A stretch of DNA of 64,000 bases from Salipiger bermudensis HTCC2601 (lineage in GTDB: Bacteria; Pseudomonadota; Alphaproteobacteria; Rhodobacterales; Rhodobacteraceae). The stretch's first letter is position 1. Each line of letters opens with the position of its first letter. The notes beneath the pieces were generated by a model. That model was not told the DNA's origin and searched no databases. It was given only the letters and a program-made list of their open reading frames with translations. A program made the translations under genes and the position numbers. The DNA lies in the NCBI RefSeq assembly GCF_000153725.1, contig NZ_DS022276.1:2714853-2778852 (forward strand). Reading direction: 5' to 3'. Below, piece after piece: positions 17,498 to 28,500 of the stretch.

Positions 17498-19090
17498 ATG
17501 TCACGCTTATGGATTGTAGCGCTTTCGCTCTTGTCGAACGTCCTCGCGCTCGCCCTTCCGCTCACGCTCATACAGGTCTATGACCGGATCCTTCCGAACC
17601 AGGGGCTCGGCACTGCGGCGGTGCTGTTTTCAGCTGTTCTCGTCGCCTTGCTGTTCGACGGGCTCGCGCGTTTTGCACGTTCGGCGATCTTGGCGCGCAT
17701 CGGTAGCGCCGAGGAGCACCGTCTGTCGCTTCAGGTGGCGCGCCATGTGCTGACAATGCCGCGCGCGGCGTTCAGTCGACTGGGGATCGGGAGGATCGAC
17801 GGGCTGTTCTCGTCCGTCACACTGTCTCGTGACATACTTGAAGGGCGGACACTCATGGGGCTGTTCGACGCGCCCTTCGCAATCGTCTTCCTGCTTCTCG
17901 TCTGGTTCCTCGGAGGGGCGGTCGTGCTCGCGCCTTTGGCGGTGATTGTCGTGATCGGGGCATTGGCAAGCCGTGCCGCGCGGCTCAACAAGCAGGCTGT
18001 GGCTGATCGGTTCGAGGCCCAATCTTCGAAGACCTCCCTACTAACGGCGGGCTTCGCTTTCGCTGAGCTTTTCCGCACACAGGGGCTGCCCGGTCAGTTG
18101 ATGGGCCGTCTGCGCCGCGCGACGATCTCGGAGGCGCAGGCCGTCGAACGTTCCGAGCGGCAGACCGGAAAACTGATCGATCTGACGCAGATTTCCAGCC
18201 TCGCAACGTCCGTTCTGGTGCTGGGCGTTGGTGCGCTGATGGTGCTAGAGGGCTCCATGACCGTCGGAGCCCTGGCGGCCTGCCTCATCCTTGGCCAGCG
18301 CGCTGTGGCTGGACTGGTCGGGCTATTCTCCGGGCTGGCCCGTCGGCAGACGGCTGCGTCCGCGTATCGGGGCCTGCAGGAGGCCCTGGCCGAGACGAAA
18401 CCCGGATCCGGGAGCATTGCAAGAGATGAGGGCGCGCGCACGCCTCTCGGTCTGTCTTGGGTCGCGCCGGACGGGCGCCGGGTCGAGATCGCTCCGGGGC
18501 ACGTGACGGTTGTTACCTTCCCGAATTTCGGCGCGGCGGACGCTGCCTTCTCGGCGTTCTACGACGCGCTGCACGAGACAGAGCAAGGCGCAGCTGACAC
18601 GTTCGCGCTGAGCTCGGGTGCCGCGGATGAGGGCACGCCGCAGGCGCTTGCGTCGCGGATTGCCATGGTGCGCGCGATGCCGAGCCTGTTCCGCGGCACG
18701 ATCCTCGACAACATTACCGGTTTCGATCCATCCCGGACCAACGTCGCTATGGAGCTCAGCGAGGCGCTCGGTCTGCAGCGGTCGGTCGGGCGCTTGGCAA
18801 AGGGCTATCAGACGGAGGTTGGCATCAGGCTCGGAGCGCCGCTTTCGAGTGGTGCCATCAAGCGGATTGGACTGGTCCGGGCCCTCGCCGGCAGGCCCAG
18901 CTTGGTGGTGCTGAACCATCCGGCCTACGCGCTCGACAAGGACGGCGTCGACCGGCTGTTTTCCGTCTTGCGGCAGGTGACTTCGACCACGACGATTGTC
19001 GTCCTCACCCGCGAGGAAGAGTGGGAGGATCGCGATCTGTCTGTTGTGGAAGGCGTAGACGGCACAATTGGTGGGCAGGCGGCAGCATGA
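17498..19090 (+). CDS. Type I secretion ABC subunit with degenerate nucleotide-binding domain
   Basis: A 530-residue protein with an exporter-type membrane domain (about residues 1-275; LPLTLIQVYDRILPNQGLGT is the hallmark of type I secretion exporters) and a C-terminal ATPase-like domain (about 300-525). The ATPase domain has lost Walker A (VTVVTFPNFGAADAAF where GxxGxGKS should be), Walker B acidic residues (LVVLNHPAY) and the switch histidine (VVLTREEEW), but keeps a signature-like LSSGAIKRIGLVRAL and the exporter Q-loop block SLFRGTILDNI. It probably cannot hydrolyse ATP alone. The start is the ATG with GGAGG eight bases upstream. Its stop overlaps the next gene, which carries the missing motifs. 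Confidence 0.9.
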   Translation: MSRLWIVALSLLSNVLALALPLTLIQVYDRILPNQGLGTAAVLFSAVLVALLFDGLARFARSAILARIGSAEEHRLSLQVARHVLTMPRAAFSRLGIGRIDGLFSSVTLSRDILEGRTLMGLFDAPFAIVFLLLVWFLGGAVVLAPLAVIVVIGALASRAARLNKQAVADRFEAQSSKTSLLTAGFAFAELFRTQGLPGQLMGRLRRATISEAQAVERSERQTGKLIDLTQISSLATSVLVLGVGALMVLEGSMTVGALAACLILGQRAVAGLVGLFSGLARRQTAASAYRGLQEALAETKPGSGSIARDEGARTPLGLSWVAPDGRRVEIAPGHVTVVTFPNFGAADAAFSAFYDALHETEQGAADTFALSSGAADEGTPQALASRIAMVRAMPSLFRGTILDNITGFDPSRTNVAMELSEALGLQRSVGRLAKGYQTEVGIRLGAPLSSGAIKRIGLVRALAGRPSLVVLNHPAYALDKDGVDRLFSVLRQVTSTTTIVVLTREEEWEDRDLSVVEGVDGTIGGQAAA

Positions 19091-21159
19091 ACCTGAGCGG
19101 AGCTGACGAGGCAGAAAAGACCATCGTGCCACAGGGGGGCGGCACCCCTCCGGCGGAGGTCTCGACCCGTAGACGAAGCGCGCTCGAGCACCTGGTTCCG
19201 GAGGCTCTCGCGCGGTTGGGCTGGCAACGCGACCCGGCGGTGTTCGACAGCGCTTTGTCAGCGCAGGACACGCTTGAGACATTGGACGATGCGTCGATGC
19301 TTCTGACCGGCCTTGGCCTCGCCAGCGAGGTCGCCAGCATGCCCCCTCGCGTCTGGAAGGACGGGGGGGATGGGGCGATCGTGACGCTCAGTGGAGACGA
19401 CGCGGTCGCCATTGTCCGGATCAATGGGCACGAGGTCATGCTGTCAACTCCGGAGCACACGTCCGACGATGTCCGCAAGGTCCTGAAAGAGACCGGACGT
19501 GTCCTGTTCGTTCATCGTTGTCGTGATGCTGGCGGCGATCAGACAACGCGCGATTTGCTCATGCGACGTCTTCGCCGGGGGCTGCGAACCGGGCTCGTCC
19601 TGTCCTTCTTCATCCATGTCTTCGCACTGCTCGTGCCGCTTTTTATCATGGCGGTCTTCGACAGGGTTCTGGGGGCAGGAGCGAGCCGCTCCTTGGTGCC
19701 GATCCTGTCCGGTGCCGTCATCTCGATCGGCTGCGTCGCGATCCTGCGCCTGGTGCGGGCGCGCTATTTCGCGGGCCAACACGCCAGGCTATCCGCACTT
19801 GCCTCCGCTGCCGCCGAGGCACGCCTTCTGAGCTTGCCCCTTCGAACCGTGCTCACGCAATCCAAGGAGAGTATCGAGGCACGCCTCAAATCAGCGCGCC
19901 GCGGGGCGGATCTCTTTGCGTCATCGAACACCGCAGCGGTCTTTGATGCGCCTTTCATCGTTCTGTCCGTTGTCATGGTCGGATTTCTCGGTGGGGTTCT
20001 GGTGCTGGTGCCGGCACTCTACCTGCTGAGCATGCTGGGGGTCGCCTTTCTGACCTCGAAGGAGCGCCCGTGGGGGGACCCGTTGTCGGCTCAGGCCGCG
20101 CGTGAACGCGCTGGCATGCTGCACGAGCTTGGGTCGAAAGCCCCGGAGATCATGGAAAGCCGGCTCGGCTCAGTCTGGTTGGGCCGGCTGGCTGAACAGG
20201 CCGCTCACGCCGCGCGCGCCAGCTATGCGAGAGGTGTGCGTTCGGCTTCTGTCACTGCGCTGGGAGCCGTTCTCGGGACCGGTGCGGCGCTGGCGACGCT
20301 CGCAGTCGGTGTCTGGCTGGCGATCGGCGGCACGATCAGCAGCGGCGCGCTTGTCGCGACCATGCTGCTAACTTGGCGGATCACCGGACCGGCGCAGGCG
20401 CTTTTTGTCGGCCTGCCGCGCCTGCGCTCCATTCGGCTTGCCCTTCGGGAACTTGAGGATCCGCTCGGTAGAGATGCCCCGGGACAGGCCGCAGCGGCAT
20501 TTCGAAGGGCCCCACGCACCGCGCCGCAGGTCGAGTTGCAGGGGGCTTGGGTCCGCTATGACGCCGAGACCGAGCCGGCCCTGAACAATGTGACGTTCAA
20601 CGCCGCGCCGGGGAGCGTCAACGCGATCGTCGGAGCCAACGGCGCAGGCAAGACCACGCTGCTGAGACTTCTGGCAGGCAGCCTTCCGCCCCAGTCCGGT
20701 CGAGTGCTCCTCGACGGTGTCACTCTGCGCCAATATGATCCCGCAGAGCTTGCGCTTGTCTCTCAGATCCTGCCGGCACTCCCCGATCGCGGATCAGTAG
20801 GTGACAGTGTGCCCTGGGAACCGTCGGAAGCGGACGGCTGGTCTCCGAAGGCCTCCGTCGATGCAGTGCTTGCCGGTGCGGTCGGACAGGACCACTCGAC
20901 GAGCGAAAGCGCCGTTCAGCAATCGGACGATCCGGTGCTGGTGCTGCTCGACGATCCGACCGGCTGTGCCGATGCCGCAGAACGAGACGCGTTTCTCGCC
21001 TTCTTGGGACGCGCCCGTGGACGCGCGACCGTCTTCTTCTCCACGCACGACCTCTCGCTGATCCAGTCAGCGGACAACGCGATCTATCTCGACGAGGGGT
21101 TTCTGCGCCATTTTGGCCCCGTCCGTCACGACGAGGGCACTACAGAGGGGGCCGCCTGA
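19087..21159 (+). CDS. Type I secretion ABC subunit with Walker motifs but no signature motif
   Basis: A 690-residue exporter subunit. Residues about 30-125 resemble a peptidase-C39-like domain without an evident catalytic Cys, as in RTX exporters. The membrane domain (about 165-430) has the VPLFIMAVFDRVLGAG hallmark. The ATPase domain (about 475-690) has an intact Walker A (GANGAGKTT), Walker B VLVLLDDPT with Asp in place of the catalytic Glu, and the switch histidine in STHDLS. The LSGGQ signature is missing: the region before Walker B reads VLAGAVGQDHSTSESAVQQS. The ATG overlaps the upstream stop. It most likely pairs with the preceding subunit. Confidence 0.9.
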   Translation: MNLSGADEAEKTIVPQGGGTPPAEVSTRRRSALEHLVPEALARLGWQRDPAVFDSALSAQDTLETLDDASMLLTGLGLASEVASMPPRVWKDGGDGAIVTLSGDDAVAIVRINGHEVMLSTPEHTSDDVRKVLKETGRVLFVHRCRDAGGDQTTRDLLMRRLRRGLRTGLVLSFFIHVFALLVPLFIMAVFDRVLGAGASRSLVPILSGAVISIGCVAILRLVRARYFAGQHARLSALASAAAEARLLSLPLRTVLTQSKESIEARLKSARRGADLFASSNTAAVFDAPFIVLSVVMVGFLGGVLVLVPALYLLSMLGVAFLTSKERPWGDPLSAQAARERAGMLHELGSKAPEIMESRLGSVWLGRLAEQAAHAARASYARGVRSASVTALGAVLGTGAALATLAVGVWLAIGGTISSGALVATMLLTWRITGPAQALFVGLPRLRSIRLALRELEDPLGRDAPGQAAAAFRRAPRTAPQVELQGAWVRYDAETEPALNNVTFNAAPGSVNAIVGANGAGKTTLLRLLAGSLPPQSGRVLLDGVTLRQYDPAELALVSQILPALPDRGSVGDSVPWEPSEADGWSPKASVDAVLAGAVGQDHSTSESAVQQSDDPVLVLLDDPTGCADAAERDAFLAFLGRARGRATVFFSTHDLSLIQSADNAIYLDEGFLRHFGPVRHDEGTTEGAA

Positions 21160-21163
21160 ATCC

Positions 21164-22546
21164 ATGACAGACCGACCGAAACCCGACCCGTCCGAGCGGT
21201 TCGAACTGAACGACGCTCCGGTGGCGCGGCTGGCGCGGATCGCAAGCCTTGTGGTGTTGCTCTGCGTCGCGCTTCTCATCGGCTGGATGGTGGTGACGCC
21301 GGTCGACGAAATAGTGCGTGCCCGCGGGGAAGTGCAGCCCGAAAGCTCGACCCAGCGTCTCCAAAGCGAGTTCGGTGGGGCGGTCGGGGCGGTTCACGTA
21401 ACCCTCGGCGACAGTGTCGAGGCCGGACAGCTGATCGTCGAGTTCAATGCAGCAGAGCTCGTGTCGCAACTGCGAGAGGCGCGTAGTCATGCCTTTGCTC
21501 TGGCTCTGGAGAGCGAGCGCCTGACCGCCCTCGTCGAGGAACGCGTCCCGGATTTCACGCCGATCCGATCCCGGGCCATTGCGCCGGATTTTCCATCTCT
21601 GCCGCAGGTCCCCAGTGAAAGGCCGCTCGGCCTTCCGGAGGACGATGTGGACGCTGCAATCGCGCGGGAGACCGCCGTGTTCGAGGCGCGCAAGGCCTAC
21701 CTCGACACCGCGCGCAAGCTTGTGCGCCAACAGGAGAGCTCCGCCCGCGCAGAACTTGGCGCGATCGCGTCCGAGTGGCCAACCGTCCAACGTCAGCGCA
21801 TGGTGGCGAGCGAGCGCATCGAGACGCTGCAGGATCTCGTCGATCGCAGTCTCGCGCCGCGCGCAGATTTGGTGGACGCGATCCAGACCCAAGCCGACTA
21901 CGATTTTCAACTCTCCGAGTTGACCGGCCGCACGGCCGTCCTTCAGGCACGGATTGCAGAGCTTGAGCAGCGCCTGGCCGAGGTCGATGTCGGGGAGGCA
22001 GACAGCGCCAGCGCGCGGATTTCCGCAGTGAACAGCGAACTCTTCGAAGTGGCCGAGCGCATTGCCCGGCTGATCCGGCGCCTCGCTCAGACCGAGTTCA
22101 GGACCCCCGTTGCAGGGATCGTGCAAAGCTTGCCGGAGACGGTTGTCGGTCGCTTTATCGAGCCAGGCGGGCTGGTGGCTGAGATCGTTCCGCGCGACGT
22201 GAAGCTGCGCTTCGAGGGGGAGATCAGCCCGCGCGACGTGGGTTTCGTCACAATTGGCCAGCCGGTGCGGCTCAAGGTCGATGCTTTCGACTTCAGCCGC
22301 TTCGGGGCGCTGGAGGGGAAGGTCACCGAAGTCTCTCCGACGACCGTGCTCGATGATCAGGGGGCGCCACACTACAAGGTCCTGGTCGCGTTGCCGCGGC
22401 ACTACCTCGGGAATGATCCGCAGCGCTTCACGCTGCTTCCGGGCATGACCGCCGAGGCCGACATCACCACGGGCAGCAAGACCGTGTTCGCGTATCTCTG
22501 GAAACCGATATTCACCAATCTCGATCTCGCCTTGAGCGAGCGCTAG
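21164..22546 (+). CDS. HlyD-family membrane fusion protein
   Basis: A 460-residue periplasmic adaptor. A short cytoplasmic tail is followed by one membrane helix at about residues 18-42 (IASLVVLLCVALLIGWMVV). A lipoyl half-domain (RGEVQPESSTQRLQSEFGG) follows, then a long coiled-coil region (about 90-300), the second lipoyl half (FRTPVAGIVQSLPETVVG) and the beta-barrel. The ending TGSKTVFAYLWKPIF is typical of type I secretion adaptors. It lies four bases after the second ABC gene and ten before the giant protein. It would join the inner-membrane exporter to a TolC-type outer-membrane channel; no tolC gene is in the window. Confidence 0.94.
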   Translation: MTDRPKPDPSERFELNDAPVARLARIASLVVLLCVALLIGWMVVTPVDEIVRARGEVQPESSTQRLQSEFGGAVGAVHVTLGDSVEAGQLIVEFNAAELVSQLREARSHAFALALESERLTALVEERVPDFTPIRSRAIAPDFPSLPQVPSERPLGLPEDDVDAAIARETAVFEARKAYLDTARKLVRQQESSARAELGAIASEWPTVQRQRMVASERIETLQDLVDRSLAPRADLVDAIQTQADYDFQLSELTGRTAVLQARIAELEQRLAEVDVGEADSASARISAVNSELFEVAERIARLIRRLAQTEFRTPVAGIVQSLPETVVGRFIEPGGLVAEIVPRDVKLRFEGEISPRDVGFVTIGQPVRLKVDAFDFSRFGALEGKVTEVSPTTVLDDQGAPHYKVLVALPRHYLGNDPQRFTLLPGMTAEADITTGSKTVFAYLWKPIFTNLDLALSER

Positions 22547-22555
22547 GGGGACGAC

Positions 22556-25500
22556 ATGACCGGATCATCGCCTGAGGACGACGGGGCCGCGCGGGGCTTG
22601 CTGCATCGGCTCTGGGCGCGTCTCACCGGGGCACCGGAGGAAGCCAAGGACCCGCGCCACGTCCAGTCAGAGGAGGCGTTCGGCTGGCGCACCGAGACAA
22701 AGGAGGCACCTGAGACTGGCGATGAGGAAGAGCCCGCGCCAGAGGGCGGCGCGCCGGCGGTTTCTCCGGATGCCGGGTCACCGGAAGCTGGCGGCACGCG
22801 GGTAGAAGGCGGCCTTTCCCAAGAGGCCCCCGCGGTTCGGACAACCGAGCCGCAGCAGACGCCGACAGTTTCGCCACAGTCCCAATTTCCACCGGCGAGA
22901 CCATTCGAGCCAGATGATGGCCCGCAACTTACCCCACAAAGGATGCCCTCGCCGGAGCCTCAGCCGTTGCCGCAGGGCACCCCGGTGCCGCAGCCCCAGC
23001 CGGTGGATCAGGGAGAGCCGACGGCAGAGCCTCAGCCGCTGCCGCAAGGCACTCCGGTGCCGCAGCCCCAGCCAGTGGAGCGGGGAACACCGACGCTGGA
23101 ACCTCAGCCGTTGCCGCAAGGCACCCCGGTGCCGCAGCCGCAACCAGTGGATCAGGGGACGCCAACGCCGGAACCTCAGCCGTTGCCTCAGGGCACTCCG
23201 GTGCCGCAGCCCCAGCCGGTGGACCAGGGAGCGCCGACGCCGGAGCCTCAGCCGCTGCCGCAGGGCACCCCGGTGCCGCAATCCCAGCCGGTGGATCAGG
23301 GAGCGCCGACACCAGAGCCTCAACCGCTGCCGCAAGGCACCCCCGTGCCGCAGCCCCAGCCGGTGGACCAAGGAACGCCGACGCCAGAGCCTCAGCCGTC
23401 GCCGCAAGACACCCCGGTGCCGCAATCCCAGCCGGTGGATCAGGGAGCGCCGACACCAGAGCCTCAACCGCTGCCGCAGGGCACCCCGGCGCCGCAGCCG
23501 CAACCAGTGGATCAAGGGACGCCAACGCCGGAGCCTCAGCCGTTGCCTCAGGGCACTCCGGTGCCGCAGCCCCAGCCGGTGGATCAGGGAACACCGACGG
23601 CAGAGCCTCAACCGCTGCCGCAGGGCACCCCGGCGCCGCAGCCGCAACCAGTGGATCAAGGGACGCCAACGCCGGAGCCTCAGCCGTTGCCGCAAGACAC
23701 CCCTGTGCCGCAGCCGCAACCAGTGGATCAAGGGACGCCAACGCCGGAACCTCAGCCGTCGCCGCAAGACACCCCTGTGCCGCAGCCCCAGCCGGTGGAT
23801 CAGGGAACGCCGACGCCGGAACCTCAGCCGCTGCCTCAGGGCACCCCCGTGCCGCAGCCCCAGCCGGTGGATCAGGGAGAGCCGACGGCAGAGCCTCAGC
23901 CGCTGCCGCAAGGCACTCCGGTGCCGCAGCCCCAGCCAGTGGAGCGGGGAACACCGACGCTGGAACCTCAGCCGTTGCCTCAGGGCACTCCGGTGCCGCA
24001 GCCCCAGCCGGTGGACCAGGGAGCGCCGACGCCGGAGCCTCAGCCGCTGCCGCAGGGCACCCCGGTGCCGCAATCCCAGCCGGTGGATCAGGGAGCGCCG
24101 ACACCAGAGCCTCAACCGCTGCCGCAAGGCACCCCCGTGCCGCAGCCCCAGCCGGTGGACCAAGGAACGCCGACGCCAGAGCCTCAGCCGTCGCCGCAAG
24201 ACACCCCGGTGCCGCAGCCCCAGCCGGTGGAGCAGGGAGCGCCAACGCCGGAACCTCAACCGCTGCCGCAGGGCACCCCGGCGCCGCAGCCGCAACCAGT
24301 GGATCAAGGGACGCCAACGCCGGAGCCTCAGCCGTTGCCTCAGGGCACTCCGGTGCCGCAGCCCCAGCCGGTGGATCAGGGAACACCGACGGCAGAGCCT
24401 CAACCGCTGCCGCAGGGCACCCCGGCGCCGCAGCCGCAACCAGTGGATCAAGGGACGCCAACGCCGGAGCCTCAGCCGTTGCCGCAAGACACCCCTGTGC
24501 CGCAGCCGCAACCAGTGGATCAAGGGACGCCAACGCCGGAACCTCAGCCGTCGCCGCAAGACACCCCTGTGCCGCAGCCCCAGCCGGTGGATCAGGGAAC
24601 GCCGACGCCGGAACCTCAGCCGCTGCCTCAGGGCACCCCCGTGCCGCAGCCCCAGCCGGTGGATCAGGGAGAGCCGACGGCAGAGCCTCAGCCGCTGCCG
24701 CAAGGCACTCCGGTGCCGCAGCCCCAGCCAGTGGAGCGGGGAACACCGACGCTGGAACCTCAGCCGTTGCCGCAAGGCACCCCGGTGCCGCAGCCGCAAC
24801 CAGTGGATCAGGGGACGCCAACGCCGGAACCTCAGCCGCTGCCGCAGGGCACCCCGGTGCCGCAATCCCAGCCGGTGGATCAGGGAGCGCCGACACCAGA
24901 GCCTCAACCGCTGCCGCAAGGCACCCCCGTGCCGCAGCCCCAGCCGGTGGACCAAGGAACGCCGACGCCAGAGCCTCAGCCGTTGCCGCAGGGCACCCCG
25001 GTGCCGCAGCCCCAGCCGGTGGATCAGGGAGCGCCGACGCCGGAACCTCAGCCGCTGCCGCAGGGCAGCCCCGTGCCGCAGCCGCAACCAATGGATCAAG
25101 GGACGCCGACGCCGCAGCCTGATCGTCCAGCAGCGATCGGCGGACAAGACTCAGGTCAGGTGACTGAGGATACGGATGTCGTCCACGGTATGCTCGTCAC
25201 TGGTGGGCAGCTGACGCTCCAGGATCCGGATCCCGGGCAGGCGGCATTCGTGCCGCTTACAGGTCAGGCCGGCACCTACGGCACCTTCACGCTGTTGGGC
25301 GACGGTTCATGGACCTACGAAGCCGAGAACGCGCTCGCGCAGATACAGCAGCTCGGAACCGGCGACAGGCTGACCGATACCGTAACCGTGTCCAGCGTTG
25401 ACGGGACATTTCACGACATCACGGTAACCATCCTTGGCACCGATGATGCGCCGGTAGTGACCGGCGGGACAGGGACGATCAGCGAGCTCGATCCGAATGT

Positions 25501-28500
25501 CGATGCCTTGATCGGCGGGCTCACCGATGCTGGAAATCCGGACTTGGGTCTGCACCTGCAACAGGTGCCACCTCAGGTGCAGGAAGCCGTCGCGCAGGAG
25601 GTGCTTTGGGAGATCCAGCAGAACCCGAAGGACTTCGGTATACCACCGGGACAAGCGATGCATCTTGCGGACCTCGAGCCGAAGTTCGTTGCGCGCTGGT
25701 CGGACACGATCAACGATATCGTCCTGCAGAAACTGCAAGACCTGGGCTATCATCCGTCCATGGGACAAGGGCTGGTCGACACTCAAGCTCTGCCCGCCTC
25801 CCGGCTGGGTGACATGATCGACACTCCGGCGGCTGAGGCGGAATTCATCGAGATCAGTGGCCAGCTCACGATCCGCGATGCCGATTTTGGCGATCAGGGC
25901 TTTCAGGCGGACCGGATCGACGGACGATATGGCACGCTCGAGATTGCCGCCGACGGCCAGTGGCGCTACGCCGCGCACGAAAGCCAAGGAGCGATACAGG
26001 CGCTTGGACCTGATCAGCATCTGACCGACGTGATCGAGGTCACCACCGTTGACGGCCATCGCAGCGATGTCACGATCACCATCGAAGGCGCAATCGACGC
26101 ACCGACGCTGTCGGTGCAGACGGTCGCGGCGGGGCAGACATCCACGGAGACGGTCACGGCTGGACTCTCCGAGTTGTCCATCGACGCCGTCGAGGATCAG
26201 CCGATCGCGCTCAACCTTTCGGGTCACCTCGGTGACGCCGACCCGAACGAGATCCTGACGTTCACGCTGTCGGGGCTGCCAGCCGGCGCGCGGGTGACCA
26301 ATGCGACACTGAGCCCGGACGGCGCCTGGCACGTCCCGGCCACGACCCTTGGACAGGTTGAGGTGACGCCGCCGGCGGACTTCAACGGCCGAATCGATAT
26401 CCTCATCGAGGCCACCGCCGAGATCGCGGGAGAGATCGCGCGCAGTGATCTTCTGCTACATGTGGAGGTGGCCCCGGAGGGTCACGGGGCCCTGATCACC
26501 GGCACCGACAGTGGCAGCGTGACCGAAGATCTGGACGTGATCCAGGGCGCTCTGATCACGTTCGGCGTGCTGGACATAAGGGATCCTGAAGCAGGTAGGT
26601 CCGCCTTCGTGCCGCAAACGGATCTCAGTGGCACCTACGGCAGCTTCGCGCTCGCCGCAGATGGGCGCTGGACCTACAGTGCGTTGAACAGTCAGGCCGC
26701 GATCCAGGCGCTTGGCGTGGGCGATAGGCTGACAGACAGCGTCACGATTAGCAGTGTCGACGGCACGACCCACGACCTGACTGTGATGATTCACGGCAGC
26801 AATGATGGCCCTGTCCTGACAGCCGACCCCTTGGAGGCATACGAAGATGGGCCGGTCGTGACCGGACATCTGACCGGATCGGACATCGACGTCGGCAAGA
26901 CACTCGCTTACCGCCTCGAGGGCACGGCGCCGGCTGGCTTTGCCTTGTTGGCCGATGGGAGCTGGCGGTTTGACCCGTCGGACGCGGCCTATCAGTCGCT
27001 TGGTGAGGGCGATCAGCGGCTCTTGCAGATTCCGGTCAGCGTAACCGACGAGCAGGGTGCGCAGGCGTCCGCGATGCTCGAGATCACGGTTGTTGGGCAG
27101 AATGATCAGCCTGTCGTGTCGCGGGCGGTAACATTACCTGACGGGTATGAGGACAGTGCGCGGATCATCACCCCGACCCAGCTTCTTGCGATGATGCAGG
27201 ATCCGGACGCAGGTGATGGACTGCATGTCATAGCCACTCCGATCGCGGATCATGGGACAGTGTCCCCCAATGTCGACGGCTCCTGGACCTTCCAACCCGA
27301 CGCCGATTATGCCGGCCCGGTGACCTTCACCTTCGAGGGCGGCGATAACCATGGGGCAGTCGTTTCGGCGACGGCCATCATGGATGTGAAACCTGTCGGT
27401 GACCCCGCGTTGATTGCAGGTGCCGATAGAGGGGCCGTGACCGAAGATATGGTGCCAATTGCAACCGGACAGTTGACCGTGAGCGACCCGGATACCGGGG
27501 AAGCGACGTTCACACCAGTGTCTGGGGAAACAGGCTCCGGCGGCTACGGGCGCTTCTTCCTGGAGGAAACAGGGCAGTGGCGCTACGAGCTTGATAGCCC
27601 CTTGCCGGAGGTGCAGGCGCTGGTGCCCGGTCGAACGCTCGAAGACAGCCTCGCCGTCACCAGTGCTGACGGCACGTCGCACGATCTCATCGTGACCATT
27701 TCGGGAACCGAGGACGCTCCGGTTATCACCGGCATCGACAGCGGTGCCTTGACCGAAGACCTGAACGTGACCCAGGGCGCGCTGATCACGTTCGGCAAGT
27801 TGGACATCATTGATCCTGACGCAGGCGAGGCCGCCTTCGTGCCCCAAACGGACATAGCAGGAAGCTATGGCAGCTTCGCACTGGCTGCCGACGGCCGCTG
27901 GACCTACAGCGCGCTGAATGGTCAGGTGGCAATCCAGGGGCTCGGCTCGGGCGACAGCCTGACCGACAGCGTCACGATCACCAGCGTTGACGGCACGCCG
28001 CACGACCTGACCGTGACGATCGCGGGCAGCAACATGGGGCCGGTGGCCTCGCCCGCCGATCTTGGCACCACCCCAGAGGACCTGCCGCGCACCTTCACCA
28101 CCGCCGAGCTGTTGCAAGCCGCAAGCGCCAGCGATCCGGACGGGGATGCCTTGTCCATCGCGGGGGTCAATGTCGATGCCGCGCATGGCACGGTCACGGA
28201 CAATGGCGACGGTAGCTTCACCTTCACCCCGGCGGCGGATTTCGCTCGAGACGCCGTGCCGCTAAGCGTCACGATCAGCGACAGTTCAGAGCAGGTGACG
28301 GTGCCCGCGATGATCGATGTCACAGAGGTGACCGACGGCACCGCCCCGCGGCTGGTTCTGTCGGCGCAGCAGGAGGTGATCAACACCGGCCCGTCGAGTG
28401 ATCTGGGACGCATCGAGATCGATCAGGTGCAAGGTGCCGCCGTTCCCGAGTTCACCATCGAGTTCACGGTCGTTGCCGATCCGGTCCCAGACACCAAGAA

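Noticed and set aside
22952-25111. CRISPR array
   Set aside because: Units are contiguous, in frame and have no unique spacers; they code for a proline-rich protein segment.
22778-25163. Three very long open frames (about 720 to 790 codons) on both strands over the repeat tract
   Set aside because: They arise because a 72-bp unit without stops in those frames is repeated in register. Their products are Arg- or Ala/Pro-rich nonsense, and the real frame continues into well-formed domains on both sides.
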